Source: Balamuthia mandrillaris (lineage: Eukaryota; Discosea; Longamoebia; Balamuthiidae). From it: 64,000 nt of DNA. A model generated the notes under the pieces. That model searched no databases and was not told where the DNA came from. It worked only from the letters and a program-made list of their open reading frames with translations. The stretch's first letter is position 1. Every line of letters starts with the position of its first letter. Of the stretch, positions 1 to 12,000 are shown piece by piece. The stretch is from assembly GCA_031835245.1 (NCBI GenBank), contig JAVKOQ010000004.1, positions 1 to 64,000 on the forward strand, in the 5' to 3' direction. The translations under genes and the position numbers were made by a program.

Positions 1-359
1 ATTGCTTGTTGTGTTTTTGCATTTACATCTAAATCAGTTTCTTTAAAATATTGCCTTCTTTCTGAATGACCAATAATAGCATATTTGACATTTAAATCCA
101 ATAACATTTGCGCAGAAATTTCGCCAGTATAAGCTCCTTTTTCAAATTGTGACATATTTTGAACTGCTAATTCTAATTTTGTTGTATTTTTACTAAATGC
201 AGCTACATTTATTGCAGGAAGTGCAACTGCAAAATCCAAATTTTGATTAATTTTGTTTTTATTTTCTATGTATAGTTGATTAAAAGCAGAAAAAAATTCT
301 TTTGTTTGTGTAAAAGTTTTATTCATTTTTCAATTACCAATAATAATAGTTTTACTCAT
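1..359 (-). CDS. tpiA: Triosephosphate isomerase, N-terminal part (cut by window edge)
   Basis: Glycolytic enzyme interconverting dihydroxyacetone phosphate and glyceraldehyde 3-phosphate in the cytoplasm. The visible 119 residues begin MSKTIIIGNWKMNK, which carries the active-site Asn and Lys of the family, and include IIGHSERR with the catalytic His. The W in GNWKMNK is a TGA codon, direct evidence for the mycoplasma genetic code. The ATG at 357-359 follows an AAGGAG Shine-Dalgarno. The 3' end lies outside the window, so full length is unknown. It diverges from the variable surface locus and looks like the housekeeping boundary on that side. Identification is firm. Confidence 0.96.
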
Positions 360-1040
360 ATTAACTCCTTAATTAAACTGTTTTATATTTTACTCTTTTT
401 TTGATTTTATAAAAAGTGAATAATGATAAAAATACTAAATAATTTAAAACCAAAAGATAAAAAATAAATTGCTATTTTATAATAACTTTTAAAATCCTTT
501 TTGCTGCTTTATGCGTTGTAATAAATATTTACAATTTTTACTAATTTTGCAAAAAACGGAAAAATTTAATAAAAATAGCCAAATTTTCCTAAAAATTTCA
601 ATCTAAAGAATTGAAATAACATTTTTTTAATTAATTAAGTCTTTAAAATTTTTAGATTTATAAAATTATTAATAGCAAAATTTCTTTAAAAATCACCTAA
701 ACTTGAGTTATTATTAAAAAAATACAAAATCAAAGAATTATATTAATAAGTATTTAAACATATTGATATAAATACATTTAATTTAATTCAATAAGATTAA
801 ATAGTTTTCAAATTTAAAAGGAAAAAAATTCCTTCTTTTGAAGGAATTAAAATAAAATATCATACTTAAATTGTTATTAAATACCATAAATTAAAAAACT
901 TATGTGATTAATCTAGTTTAGTTGTATGACAAAATCCAAAATATTTAAATAATAAAATCCTAATTAATACAAATAAATTTTAATTATTTTAAAAACAATC
1001 TCTTTATTAATATTACTAATTAATTTTTAAATTAAGTTTT
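360..1040. other. Non-coding AT-rich spacer
   Basis: No convincing reading frame is visible on either strand with TGA read as Trp. The only structured element is the hairpin at 822-848. The stretch separates tpiA from the start-less inverted cassette and probably represents decayed surface-gene or intergenic DNA. I recognise no homology in it. Confidence 0.6.
822..848 (-). terminator. Rho-independent terminator reading leftward
   Basis: The arms AATTCCTTC (827-835) and GAAGGAATT (840-848) pair perfectly around a 4-base loop. On the minus strand the stem is followed by a run of seven U. No minus-strand gene now ends just upstream of it. It may be the old 3' terminator of the giant-gene operon, left behind by the rearrangement that made the inverted cassette. 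Confidence 0.6.
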
Positions 1041-2483
1041 ATTTACGAAGATCTTGATCGTAAGACTGCAGTGAACGTAGGAAATCTAGATAGTGATGTT
1101 ATTCACACTTACGCTGATGCAAATAGTAATTCAGCTCAAAATACTGATCCACTTTATGTGGATTCACCAGATTGATTTGTGTTAGAAAAAACTACTGGAA
1201 CATTTTTACCTGATGCAAAAATGATTTATTCTTTTGAAGTATATGATCCAAATAATAAAATTAATACATTACAAGAAGAACTCCATCCTGAACAATCACC
1301 TACTTGAAGAAGACGTGAGTTGTATAACACAATGACTGAAAATATAGAATATGGAAATCAAATAACTTGACAAACTATCAATAAAATTCAATTAGAGCTA
1401 AAATCTAAACAATCCATTTTGAACTTTAGAGATCTTACATATAATAAAGGAAGTAATGCAATGCATGTAGCTGCTTCCAATCCTAATATTTCAATAAAAG
1501 ATGCAGAAGACATTCCAAACTATACAAATTCATTAAAGAGTAGCTCTAAAATTAATTTTAGATATAAATATCCTTCACAAGATTCAGAATATAAACCTTC
1601 TAATATAGATAATACTCAATCTAGATATACACAGCAACAAAAAAACACAAGAATTAATACATATGTAAGAGAAATAAAAGCCACAGGAACACAGCAAAAT
1701 TCAAAAACTATTAACTTGCAAGTTGGTGTTGCAAATTCAACTAGTTCAAATATAATTTTAGGTTTGAGACAAAAAGTACTTTCTAAAATACTTTCAATTA
1801 ATTTTAATAATCTTTCAATAAAAGATAAACCTGTATTATTTGCTAAAAATTCTTCTAAATTTATTAACACTATTCAAACTCCATTTTCAGTAAATGTTGG
1901 AGCTTGATGATTTGGAACACAAAGTAGCTCACAAAATCAAAATAGTAATATTTTGGGTCTAACTTCTAATATTGATCTTAATACAAATGTTGATCAAAAT
2001 AAATTTGGAATTAAAAATATAAGATACAATAATGATATTAATTCAGTTATAGTTGATTATCAACGAAATACAGACGCACAAATTCAAACTGCATTTCCTG
2101 AAGCAGTTTACGCTTCATTTATAAACCAAAAAGGTGATTTATACTTCTTTGGTGGAAAAGATGGAAATCCATTATCATATAGAAATGATTATGATTTTAC
2201 AAATAATACAATGACTTTTTATTTAGGTTCTGAACAAATTCCATATGATCAAAGACCAAAATTTGGTGAAATTCTTTCATTTGTAGGTGTAGTTGTAGCT
2301 CCATATATAGCAGATGGTACTCCATCAAATAGAGCTTCAATTTCAAATAATACAGATATTACATTAACTGAACAAGATAATTCAGGTTCAACTATAGATT
2401 TTAGTAATATGTATTTAACAAATTTTGTTAAACAAGAGCCAATTTATAAAAGAATTAAAATAGGTTCTAGTGATTTTAATTAA
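1041..2483 (+). pseudogene. Start-less inverted copy (silent cassette) of the giant surface protein C-terminus
   Basis: An open frame of about 480 codons (TGA = Trp) with no start codon or Shine-Dalgarno runs to a TAA at 2481-2483. It begins abruptly at the sequence TACGAAGATCTTGATCG, which is also present inverted near 4747. It matches the C-terminal region encoded at 3327-4747 on the other strand almost base for base in its first 380 bases, then differs in three short blocks: about 1445-1525, 1725-1765 and 2310-2400. It ends with the same GSS-D/N-FN tail and the same terminator hairpin. The intact frame without a start suggests a reservoir sequence for gene conversion or inversion rather than simple decay. 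It could instead be a recent dead duplicate. Confidence 0.85.
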
Positions 2484-2520
2484 TCATAAAATATAAAAGC
2501 AGACATATATGTCTGTTTTT
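1044..2520. repeat. Left arm of the 1.45-kb inverted repeat
   Basis: Pairs with 3293-4747 in opposite orientation. The first 380 bases differ at only a handful of positions and later parts differ in three blocks. Arm ends are sharp: TTACGAAG at the outer edge and the shared terminator at the inner edge. The arms are separated by about 770 bases, so inversion or conversion between them is physically easy. Confidence 0.85.
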
Positions 2521-2525
2521 ATTTA
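2496..2525 (+). terminator. Terminator hairpin after the silent cassette
   Basis: The self-complementary CAGACATATATGTCTG (2500-2515) is flanked by an A-run and followed by T5. The same hairpin sits inverted at 3290-3316, so it belongs to the duplicated unit. Confidence 0.75.
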
Positions 2526-3289
2526 TTTACTTATAGAAAAAACTCAAAATATATAAAAAACCATATTTTTTAAAATATTTGGCTCAAAATAAAAACACAA
2601 AGAAACAATAATTCTATCATAATGGATTTTATTACTAAAAAAGAAAGAAAACTCAATAATTTCAAATTATTTTTATTTAACATTGTCATTTAAAGTCAAA
2701 CAAAAAACTTTTATATGCTCAAAATTCAAAAATATCAAAATGTTGTCAAATTTAATTCACAGTAGAAAAAATGTCAATCCAAACAACTGATTTGATTCAT
2801 TAAATAATTTCAATTCATATAATAACACTGATTCCAATTTACTAAGAAGTACAAGTAATAATAAAAAAAGAAATGAGAAATTAAAAAATGTATGTTGATC
2901 AATATAAAAAATCTTGAAGTTAAATATCATATTAAAGATTTTAGTTCAAAGTGTTTTTTAATAACTGAGTATGCTTCTTTTATTAATAAAAGAGATAATT
3001 CTACTTTTTAAAACACAATAGAAGAACATCGAAACATATGTTGATTATGATTTAAATTTAAATTAAATCTCATATAATCAAATACCAAAATATAAAAAAG
3101 GTTTTTTTGTTATTGTGCTAATTCTTCTTTATGTATGAAAATGAGATATGTATGCAAATAATAAACTACATAATAAAATCATCAAATTCAAATAACACTA
3201 TCTATGTTCATGCTGTAGATATTGATGTATATACCTTGCAATTTGAATGATCAAAAATAATCATAAAATTATGGAATATCAAAATTAAT
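2526..3289 (+). pseudogene. Decayed third copy of the C-terminal cassette
   Basis: There is no long open frame. Around 2960-3145 the plus strand still encodes recognisable pieces of the cassette in the right order: a YASFIN segment (2967-2990), a following charged stretch, and a segment matching the P-Y-D-Q-x-P-K-F region and the valine-rich stretch after it (about 3070-3125). It has many stops and shifts and ends against the shared terminator at 3290. It is read as an old, badly decayed relative of the flanking copies. The 2526-2880 part shows no clear match to anything. Confidence 0.5.
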
Positions 3290-3316
3290 AAAAGCAGACA
3301 TATATGTCTGCTTTTA
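3290..3316 (-). terminator. Terminator of the giant surface protein operon
   Basis: The palindrome CAGACATATATGTCTG is flanked by AAAAG and CTTTT. It lies just after the TAA of the minus-strand giant gene and is an exact inverted match of the hairpin at 2496-2525. Confidence 0.8.
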
Positions 3317-4747
3317 TATTTTATGATTAATTAAAATTACTAGAACCTATTTTAATTCTTTTATAAATTGGCTCTTGTTTAACAAAATTTGTTAAATACA
3401 TATTACTAAAATCTATAGTTGAAGCTGAACTATCTTGTTCAGTTAATGTAATAGATCTATTCGTAATGCTGTATCTATTTGTTGGAGTGCCATCACCTAA
3501 ATATGGAGCTACAACTACACCTACAAATGAAAGAATTTCACCAAATTTTGGTCTTTGATCATATGGAATTTGTTCAGAACCTAAATAAAAAGTCATTGTA
3601 TTATTTGTAAAATCATAATCATTTCTATATGATAATGGATTTCCATCTTTTCCACCAAAGAAGTATAAATCACCTTTTTGGTTTATAAATGAAGCGTAAA
3701 CTGCTTCAGGAAATGCAGTTTGAATTTGTGCGTCTGTATTTCGTTGATAATCAACTGTAACTGAATTAGTATCATTATTGTATCTTATATTTTTAATTCC
3801 AAATTTATTTTGATCAACATTTGTATTAAGATCAATATTAGAAGTTAGACCCAAAATATTACTATTTGAATTTGGATCATTTATTGCTCCAAATCATCAA
3901 GCATTATTTGTAATTGAAAATGGAGTTTGAATAGTGTTAATAAATTTAGAAGAATTTTTAGCAAATAATACAGGTTTATCTTTTATTGAAAGATTATCAA
4001 AATTAATTGAAAGTATTTTAGAAAGTACTTTTTGTCTTAGATTTAAACTATCAGTTCCAGAGCCAACTTGCAAGTTAATAATTTTTGAATTTTGCTGTGT
4101 TCCTGTGGCTTTTATTTCTCTTACATATGTATTAATTCTTGTGTTTTTTTGTTGCTGTGTATATCTAGATTGAGTATTATCTATATTAGAAGGTTTATAT
4201 TCTGAATCTTGTGAAGGATATTTATATCTAAAATTAATTTTAGAATTATTATTTAATGAATTTGTATAGTTTGGAATGTCTTCTGCATCAGTTGCATTAA
4301 TATCACTATATTGTGCATTTACGTCAAATTCTCTATTATTTCCTTCACTATATGTAAGATTTCTAAAGTTCAAAATGGATTGTTTAGATTTTAGCTCTAA
4401 TTGAATTTTATTGATAGTTTGTCAAGCTATTTGATTTCCATATTCTATATTTTGAGTCATTGTGTTATACAACTCACGTCTTTTTCAAGTAGGTGATTGT
4501 TCAGGATGGAGTTCTTCTTGTAATGTATTAATTTTATTATTTGGATCATATACTTCAAAAGAATAAATCATTTTTGCATCAGGTAAAAATGTTCCAGTAG
4601 TTTTTTCTAACACAAATCAATCTGGTGAATCCACATAAAGTGGATCATTATTTTGAGCTGAATTACTATTTGCATCAGCGTAAGTGTGAATAACATCACT
4701 ATTTAGATTTCCTACGCTCACTGCAGTCTTACGATCAAGATCTTCGT
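3293..4747. repeat. Right arm of the 1.45-kb inverted repeat
   Basis: Inverted partner of 1044-2520. This arm is part of the giant gene (its C-terminal coding region), whereas the left arm has no start codon. Confidence 0.85.
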
Positions 4748-5903
4748 AATAAGAATACTTGAATCTAATTCTTTTGTTTTTGGTCTTTTGATTACTATTT
4801 TGAGACTCAATAGTTGAATTTAATGTTACTCAGTCTTTAGCATTACCTTGCATAAAGACTTTAACAGTTGTGGTTTTTTCAACTGAATTGTGTTCTATTT
4901 CAACATTGTCTAAAAATTTAACATTAGATTTTTTTTGATCTGTTCAAAATTCAAAGTTTCAAGCATTTGAACCATTATTGCTAACTGCTCCATTTGAAAG
5001 TAAACCAATTTTGTCTTTGGCTAATGCATCATTTTTATCGTAAAATACTAATTTAACAGGAGCAATATAAGTATTTTCTTCACCTTGTTCATTTGTTGTT
5101 TGCAATAATTCAATGGATTTTAATTTTGGTTGTGCTACTTTTGTTTCAAATAATAATTTATTAGAAAAGAACTTAGCAATATCATCTGATATTCTAGATT
5201 GTAGAGGTTGTTGCTGATTATTTTGAATTGATGAATCAACTAATTCAACTCCTTCAATTTTATATCTTGTACCGGAGTTAACATCAGATCCTTGTAAATC
5301 AAATTCTGCTTCAAATGTATTAGGTGCAGTTTGAGTTACAGTTGTAGGAGGTTTAATAGTAGCTATGGTTTTTGAAATTTTTTGTAAACCTTCTACACCA
5401 TCTTTGTATTCTTTGTATTTTAATTTAATTTGTTTTGTATTTAAATATTTATCCAACTCACCATTAAAAGTTAATTTTAATTTTACTGAATTAGCAGTAT
5501 TAGATACTTGCATAATATCTTTGATTTCAAAATCTTTAGCTATGGTTTTAAAAGTTTTAGAAACATTTGGTTTAAATGCAATATTTACACCAGATGCACC
5601 TTTTGAAAACTGTAGTGATTCAATAGTATAAGATTTTAATTTATCTAAATGTGATAAGTAAAACTTAATTTGACCTGGATTTTGTGGATTTGGAACTACT
5701 TGTGAATAGTATTTTTGATTATTGTTATCACTTAATACTAAAACTACAGGTTCATTAATTAATTGAGGATCATATGAATTTAATTTAAAAGTTAATTCAG
5801 CACTAGTTTCATCTACTGTAGCATTAAATGATTCTATATTTGTAATTGTATAAAAATCTTTAGTAATATTTCCATTATTAGTAAGACCTTCTACTGTTAC
5901 ACC
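3327..5903 (-). pseudogene. Detached C-terminal part of the second giant surface protein
   Basis: The frame is open from 5903 to the TAA at 3327 (first ATG at 5511-5513, 728 codons). It continues the giant gene read from 13819 but in another frame. The upstream part ends at a TAG (6041-6043), and the new frame carries a TAA at 5904-5906. There is no Shine-Dalgarno before the 5513 ATG. The piece has one or two more repeat modules and then a C-terminal domain of about 480 residues, also related to the C-terminus of the gene at 13864-24975. It is probably untranslated unless the break is a sequencing error. The last 1.45 kb is the right arm of the inverted repeat. This is ordinary host surface-gene decay. 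Confidence 0.75.
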
Positions 5904-6040
5904 TTATTTTACATCTTGTAAAGCATTTGAATTTAAAACTTGAATTTGTTCAATGCTGTACTCTGTAGCTGCTTTAATTTGATCAGAATTAGTTAATTCA
6001 ACATCAGCGTAAACTAATCCACTATTTTGTTGAGCTTTAT

Positions 6041-9000
6041 CTACATGCACTTTTGTACTACTTTATTAATTGCACTAGATGTTTGTGTTTGTTCTGATAA
6101 AGCATTTTTTTTAGAATTTAATTTAACATTTATATATTGATTATTTAAAAAATTATCAATTGTTTGAAAATAAATTCTAAATTTAGCTTTTACATTATTA
6201 TCTGTATTATTTTGTAAATTTGCTTCAGTAGTTGCAAAATCAGAATAATTATAAACAATATTAGTTACTGTAGCTTTTGTTAAAATAGTGGAAAATGTAG
6301 CTGTTGAATTTTGTTCAATATTGTATTCAATATTATCAATAATTACTTTTTTAACTTTGTATTGTGTTCCTTTTTTTAATCCTCTTAAATTAAAAGTTAA
6401 TATATTTTGATTAACATTTGCATTTGATAAATGAGTACGCGATGCAGCTACTTGGAAAATATCATTTTGATTAGTTTGAGCTAGAGTGGATTCTGCAAAA
6501 ACAATATAGGCTATTTTGTTATCTTGGATTTGGTGTCCTGGATTTTTAAAACTTAATGTAACAGTAGCTGAATTTTCTTTTTTATTTGTGTAAGAAGTTT
6601 CAAATTGGGCTTTGGTTTCAAATAATTTGTCATTATTTTGGATTTTTACATCAAAAGTAGAATCATTTTTTTGAGCAATAATATTAAATTTATTTGTATC
6701 TAATTGATTTGCTTGAATTTCATTTTGAAAATCTGATTTAGAATTAATTTCAATTTTTTCAACTACATATTGAGTATTTACAGTTAATGGTTGATTAGCT
6801 TGACCTAATTTAAATTCAGCTTTATTTTCTTTTATTTCTACTTCAGCGGATTCAAGAAGTTGTGAAGCAGAAGTACTTATAGCACCTACTTTTTTGTAAA
6901 ATAATTTTGCTTTTCTTTTTACCCTAGTTAAATCTTCATTAGTATCATCAAAATATGCAGTAACTGTAGCTTGTGTTTCTTTTAATTGTGAATTAGCTAA
7001 ATATTTTAATTCTTTTACTTTAGATTTAGAAGCTGGTGTTGTATAAATATTAGCTTGTGAAGTTTCTGGATTTATATAAGATGACATTATAATGTTTTGA
7101 TTATCATATGTTGTAGATAGAATCTTGTAAATAGAAGCTTTTTTATTTATTAATACAAATTCTACTTTATAGTTGCCATCATTATCAGTTGGGTTTAAAT
7201 TAGTAATACTTTTAGCGGATGAAACAATTTCTACTTCATTAGTTGATAAATTTTTAACATATAAATTAAATTTATTTTTATCACTATCTTGCAAATTATA
7301 ACTAGTTGAATAATAAGTTGCAATTGTAGTATTTACTACTGTTGGGGTTTCATCAACTTGGATTTTGTAATCATAAGTAGAGATTCTAAGTGGTTCTATA
7401 AGTCTAGTTTCATTAATTTTTTTATTTGAATCTTGTGATTGTTTAAATTGAAAATGAAGTTGTTTAAGATCATCAGAAGGGTTTACTAATTCTATCTTTT
7501 TAATTCTATATCTAGTTCCTTCAACTAATTGATTTTGACTAGCGTATTTATTTTTTTCATTTTTTTGAGTTCCAATTGATTTTACTGTATTAGTGCGTTG
7601 GATTTGTTGTTGTTGGTCTATTTGTGATTTTACTAAAACAACTTTTTGTGTACCTGAAGTACTAGTTGTATCACCAGTTAAAGTGAATTTAACTGAAGAA
7701 TTAATTATTTGGAAATTTTTCTGTGATAAAGTTTGAATATGTGTTATATCTTGACCAATTTGTCTACCATCTTCTGCAATTCTTTCATAAGTAATTTTAG
7801 CAGATGAACCATTTAAATAAGTATCATGTATATTGTCAAATTTAATGTCAACAACAGCAGTAGTACCTCTTGCATCTGGATAATCTACTTGAATATCTTG
7901 AATAGTAGCAATTGTTGGTTTTGTATAAAAATCACGATGATTTTGTTGATCAATTTGTTGATTTAACTCTAAATCATTTGCTTTAGCATCTGCTTGGTTA
8001 TCATCACCTAATTTAACTGATAAAACTTTATAACGTTCGAGCACATTTAAACTTCTTAAATCAAAGTTTGCTTTGTATTGACCATTTGAATTAGCAATAT
8101 GATTTGCAGATTTTAAAGTTTTAATTGAATTATCTTTTTGTGATTGATAAGTAATTCAAGCATATTTAGTTGTTAATTTAGTATCTTCTGAGTTAATTTG
8201 AATATTGATTTGTCCAGTTGAATTTTCTAAACGCTCTGCTTGAAGAGTTTCTACAATAGGTTGAGTTCTAAATTCAGAATCATCTGAAGATAAAGGAGTT
8301 GAAGCTGCAACATCAGAAGAATTTTGCTTATATACATCTAAAGCAATTTTTGTATTTGCTAATTTGTTTGCATCTGCAACTTTAGTATTGTGAAAATCTA
8401 TAGATTCAATTTTGTAAACAGCACCAGCTGTTAAATTTTGGTTTGTTGGATTAGTTGCTAATGATTGCTGATCTATTTCCACACTTGCAACACCTTCGTT
8501 ATCGATAGTTACTTGTTTTGTAACATATGGATTTTGTGAAGGTGTTCCTGAAGTTTTTTTGAATTTAACTGAAATTGAATTTCCTAATAAGAAATAATCT
8601 TTTTGTGGATCAAATTGAATGTTAACCACTGCTTTATGCGCACTAGAATCTGTTTGAGTAACTGAAACTAATTTTGCTTGATTTGCTGTAGTATTAAATA
8701 CTCTTTGATTTGATAACTTTGTAGTACTTTGTGTTAATAAATCATAAGCTCAAGGAATTACTTCGTTGTTAATAAATAAATTATTAATATGATATTCTGA
8801 TAATTTATCAAGATTATCCAAATTAAATTCTAAAGTATTATTATTAAAACTTGTTGGTTTTACTTCAATTATATTATTAGAGTGTTGAGAAGTTAATTCT
8901 AATCTAGTTACATCTTTTAATGGATGTTCAGCTGTAGAATTAAATCTACCTTCCATATCATTTAAAGTAATAGAAAATCTTGCTTTTGTATCAGCATTTA

Positions 9001-12000
9001 CATCAGTAGTTTTATAATTATTAGATTTATTTACTGAACTAATAACACTTTGTGTATAGAAGTATTTTTTATCAGCATTTTGAGTAGTAAATACTTGATT
9101 TGTGTTTACAGAAATGTTGGTAGTGTGTCCAGCAGCATCATCTACTTCTAGACGAACAACTTCGTATTTGCTTCCTTCTGCTAAATCATTTAAATTAAAT
9201 GAAACTGTTGAATCACTAACTTGTTGTGCTTGAGTGGATTTTTCACTTTGGTCTTGATTATTAGTACCTATTTGTTTGTAATATAGTTTTACTTTTTTAG
9301 TATCAATTAAATAATCTACTAATCTATCAAATTCAAAAGTTAGTTGATTACTTGTTGTAGATAATTTTTCATATTCAAATGAAGTTATAGAAACAGAAGT
9401 TCAAGAAGTTGTAAACTCTTTAATATGATTGGTTTTTGTTGTTTGTCTTTGGTTTAAAGTGTCATACTCTTTGGACAAAGGAATTGTGATTTCTCTTTGT
9501 GGGTTATTAACATTTTGAATTATTAATGTTGGATTTGAGTATTTAGTTTGTTTTTCTAGATGATTAAAAGTAAAAGTAGCAACATTATTTGAAATATTTG
9601 TTTGTGTTTTAGCTGAAATTCTACCTTCAGGACCATCAAAAGATAAAACAGCAACGTGATTATTAAATACTTGAGCTGGATCGGTGTTTAAATTTTTAAA
9701 ATTAACACTTATAGTTGCACTATTTTCAGTTATATTTGTAGTTGCAATTGTAGATATAACCCCTAAAGTAGCAAAATTTGCTGCAGTAATATGTGCTATA
9801 TTATTTTGAGTTCATTCTTTGTTATTTAATTTAAATACAGGATGCATTACATTTTGAGTATCATCTAAAGTAACTGGTTTGAGATTGGAAGTTGGAGTTA
9901 TTTTCTCAATTCCTACTTCAAATGATTTAATTTCAAACTGTGCACCTTCTTCAAGGTTCTCTAAATCAGTATTTGCTTGATAAATACCATTTTTATTTGT
10001 TATTGTAACATCTTTTGTAATGGTTCAATTGTGATCTGTATTTTGGTTTTTAGCTGCAAAAACAATTTTTACTTGTTTATTATCTAAATAAAAATCAATA
10101 TTAGAATCAAAAATTACACTAACATGTGCTGAAGTAGTAGTTATTTTATCTACTTTAACATCTACTAAATTAATTTCAGATATTGTTGTTGCAAATGCAC
10201 TATTTGTTTTAGCTGTATCTGAAATATTAATTGAAGTATTACCTGAATCCGAAACTAAAAACACATTTTCAATAACATATTCAGAATATTTATCTAAATT
10301 ATTTAAATTTATAGTGATTTCATGATTGGATACTTGACTTTGTGAAGTAACAGAAAAAACATTACCTGTTCTTACTTGTTTGTAAAATACTTGAATTTTT
10401 TTATTATTATAAAAACCTTCAGAATCAGCAAAATTAATTTTTACTTTAGCTGAATTTTGTTGAACCTCTGAAAATTCAAAACTTTTAATCTCTGATTGAG
10501 TATAAAATGATTTGTTATTTCAATCTTGTAATTTTAAATCTGGTTTTTGTGTATCAGTAATTGATTCAATTTGGTAAGTTGAACCTGAATCTAAATTATC
10601 AAAAATAAAATCAGCTGTTAAATCTTGACTAACTTGTACTTCTTTTTCAAGTGTAGCTGAATTATTAGCTACATTTGAATCTGGTTGAGTTTTTTTAAGT
10701 TTTATTTTAATTTTGTCTTGCTGTAAATAAGCATCTTTGAAATTATCAAAATTAAGTGAAATACCAATTTTGTGTAATTCTTTAATATTTTGATAAATAT
10801 TAATAATTTTAGCATCTTGAGCTAATGTTTTTCACTTAATGCTTTCATCAGTTTCTTTATTTATTTTTTTATTTCAAACAAGATTTTGGAAATTATAAAC
10901 AACATCAACAATTTTATAATCAGTAAATTTAGTTAAATTTCTAAGCTCAAATTTTAAAGTTTTATTTGTTTGATCATAAGATTTTTGTTTTTGGGTAAAA
11001 ATAGTTTGATCTGAAAGTCTTTGATACACTAAAGTTGCATCTTGAATATTTGCTGTTTTTGGATCTGAATTTTCAAGTGCAACTGAAATATCAATTTGCT
11101 CTTGAGCTAAATTTTCTTTTTTAAATGAAAGAACACCTAAATATGTATAAAACTCAGTTTGAGTGTTAGCATCATTGGTTTTGAATTCAAATTTTGTATC
11201 TGTAATATCAGTTTGTGATGGATCTACTTTAATATCTACTAATTTATATTTAGTTCCAGCTTCTAAATCTTTTAATTTAAATGAAGTATTAAGACCCAAT
11301 CCAACGTGAGTTGCTTCTGATTCAATAAATGAACCATCTGATTCTTTTTGATAAATTAATTTTAATTTTTTATTAATTAAAAATAAGTTAGAACCTAAAT
11401 CAAAAGATACATCCACACTTGCAGTGTTGGACATGATGTCATTCACTTTTGCAGTAGAAATTATCACTTTTTTATGTAGAGTTGTAAAAGTATTATTAGG
11501 AAGTTCTGCTAATGTAGAATCAGTAAAGTTAGCAAGTATTGGATCTAAATAAACATTTTTAAGTGCATAAGTAGTTTTTTTCTGTAAATTAGTTAAATGA
11601 AATTCAGCTACTACTTCACCATTTTCTTCTTTTACTTGAGCATCTGCAAAATCATTAGAAATAATTGTTGGATCTTGTGATTCATATAAAAGTTTTACAT
11701 TTCTTGTATTGTGATTTTGTAATTGTTCTTTTAAAAGTGATTTTGTATAATCACCAAAAATTAATTTAACTGTTGCTGAAGTATCATCAAGGTGATTAAT
11801 TTCAATTTTTTGCACAAAGAATTTAGTAGCAAATTGATTTGAGCTTAAATCATTTTGTTTTGAAACTGGATCAAAATTTAATTCAATTTTTCTACTTGGA
11901 TCATCCACTAAACGAATGGAATCAAGTTGGTATTTTAATCCATTGTTAAATTGAATTAAACTAAATTTAATATTGTAATCTTGAGCTTTAGCTGGTCTTG

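Noticed and set aside
1616-1870. Antisense frames inside the surface-protein genes and cassettes
   Set aside because: They lie opposite strongly coding sequence, lack Shine-Dalgarno sites and show no protein-like pattern; shadows of real genes.
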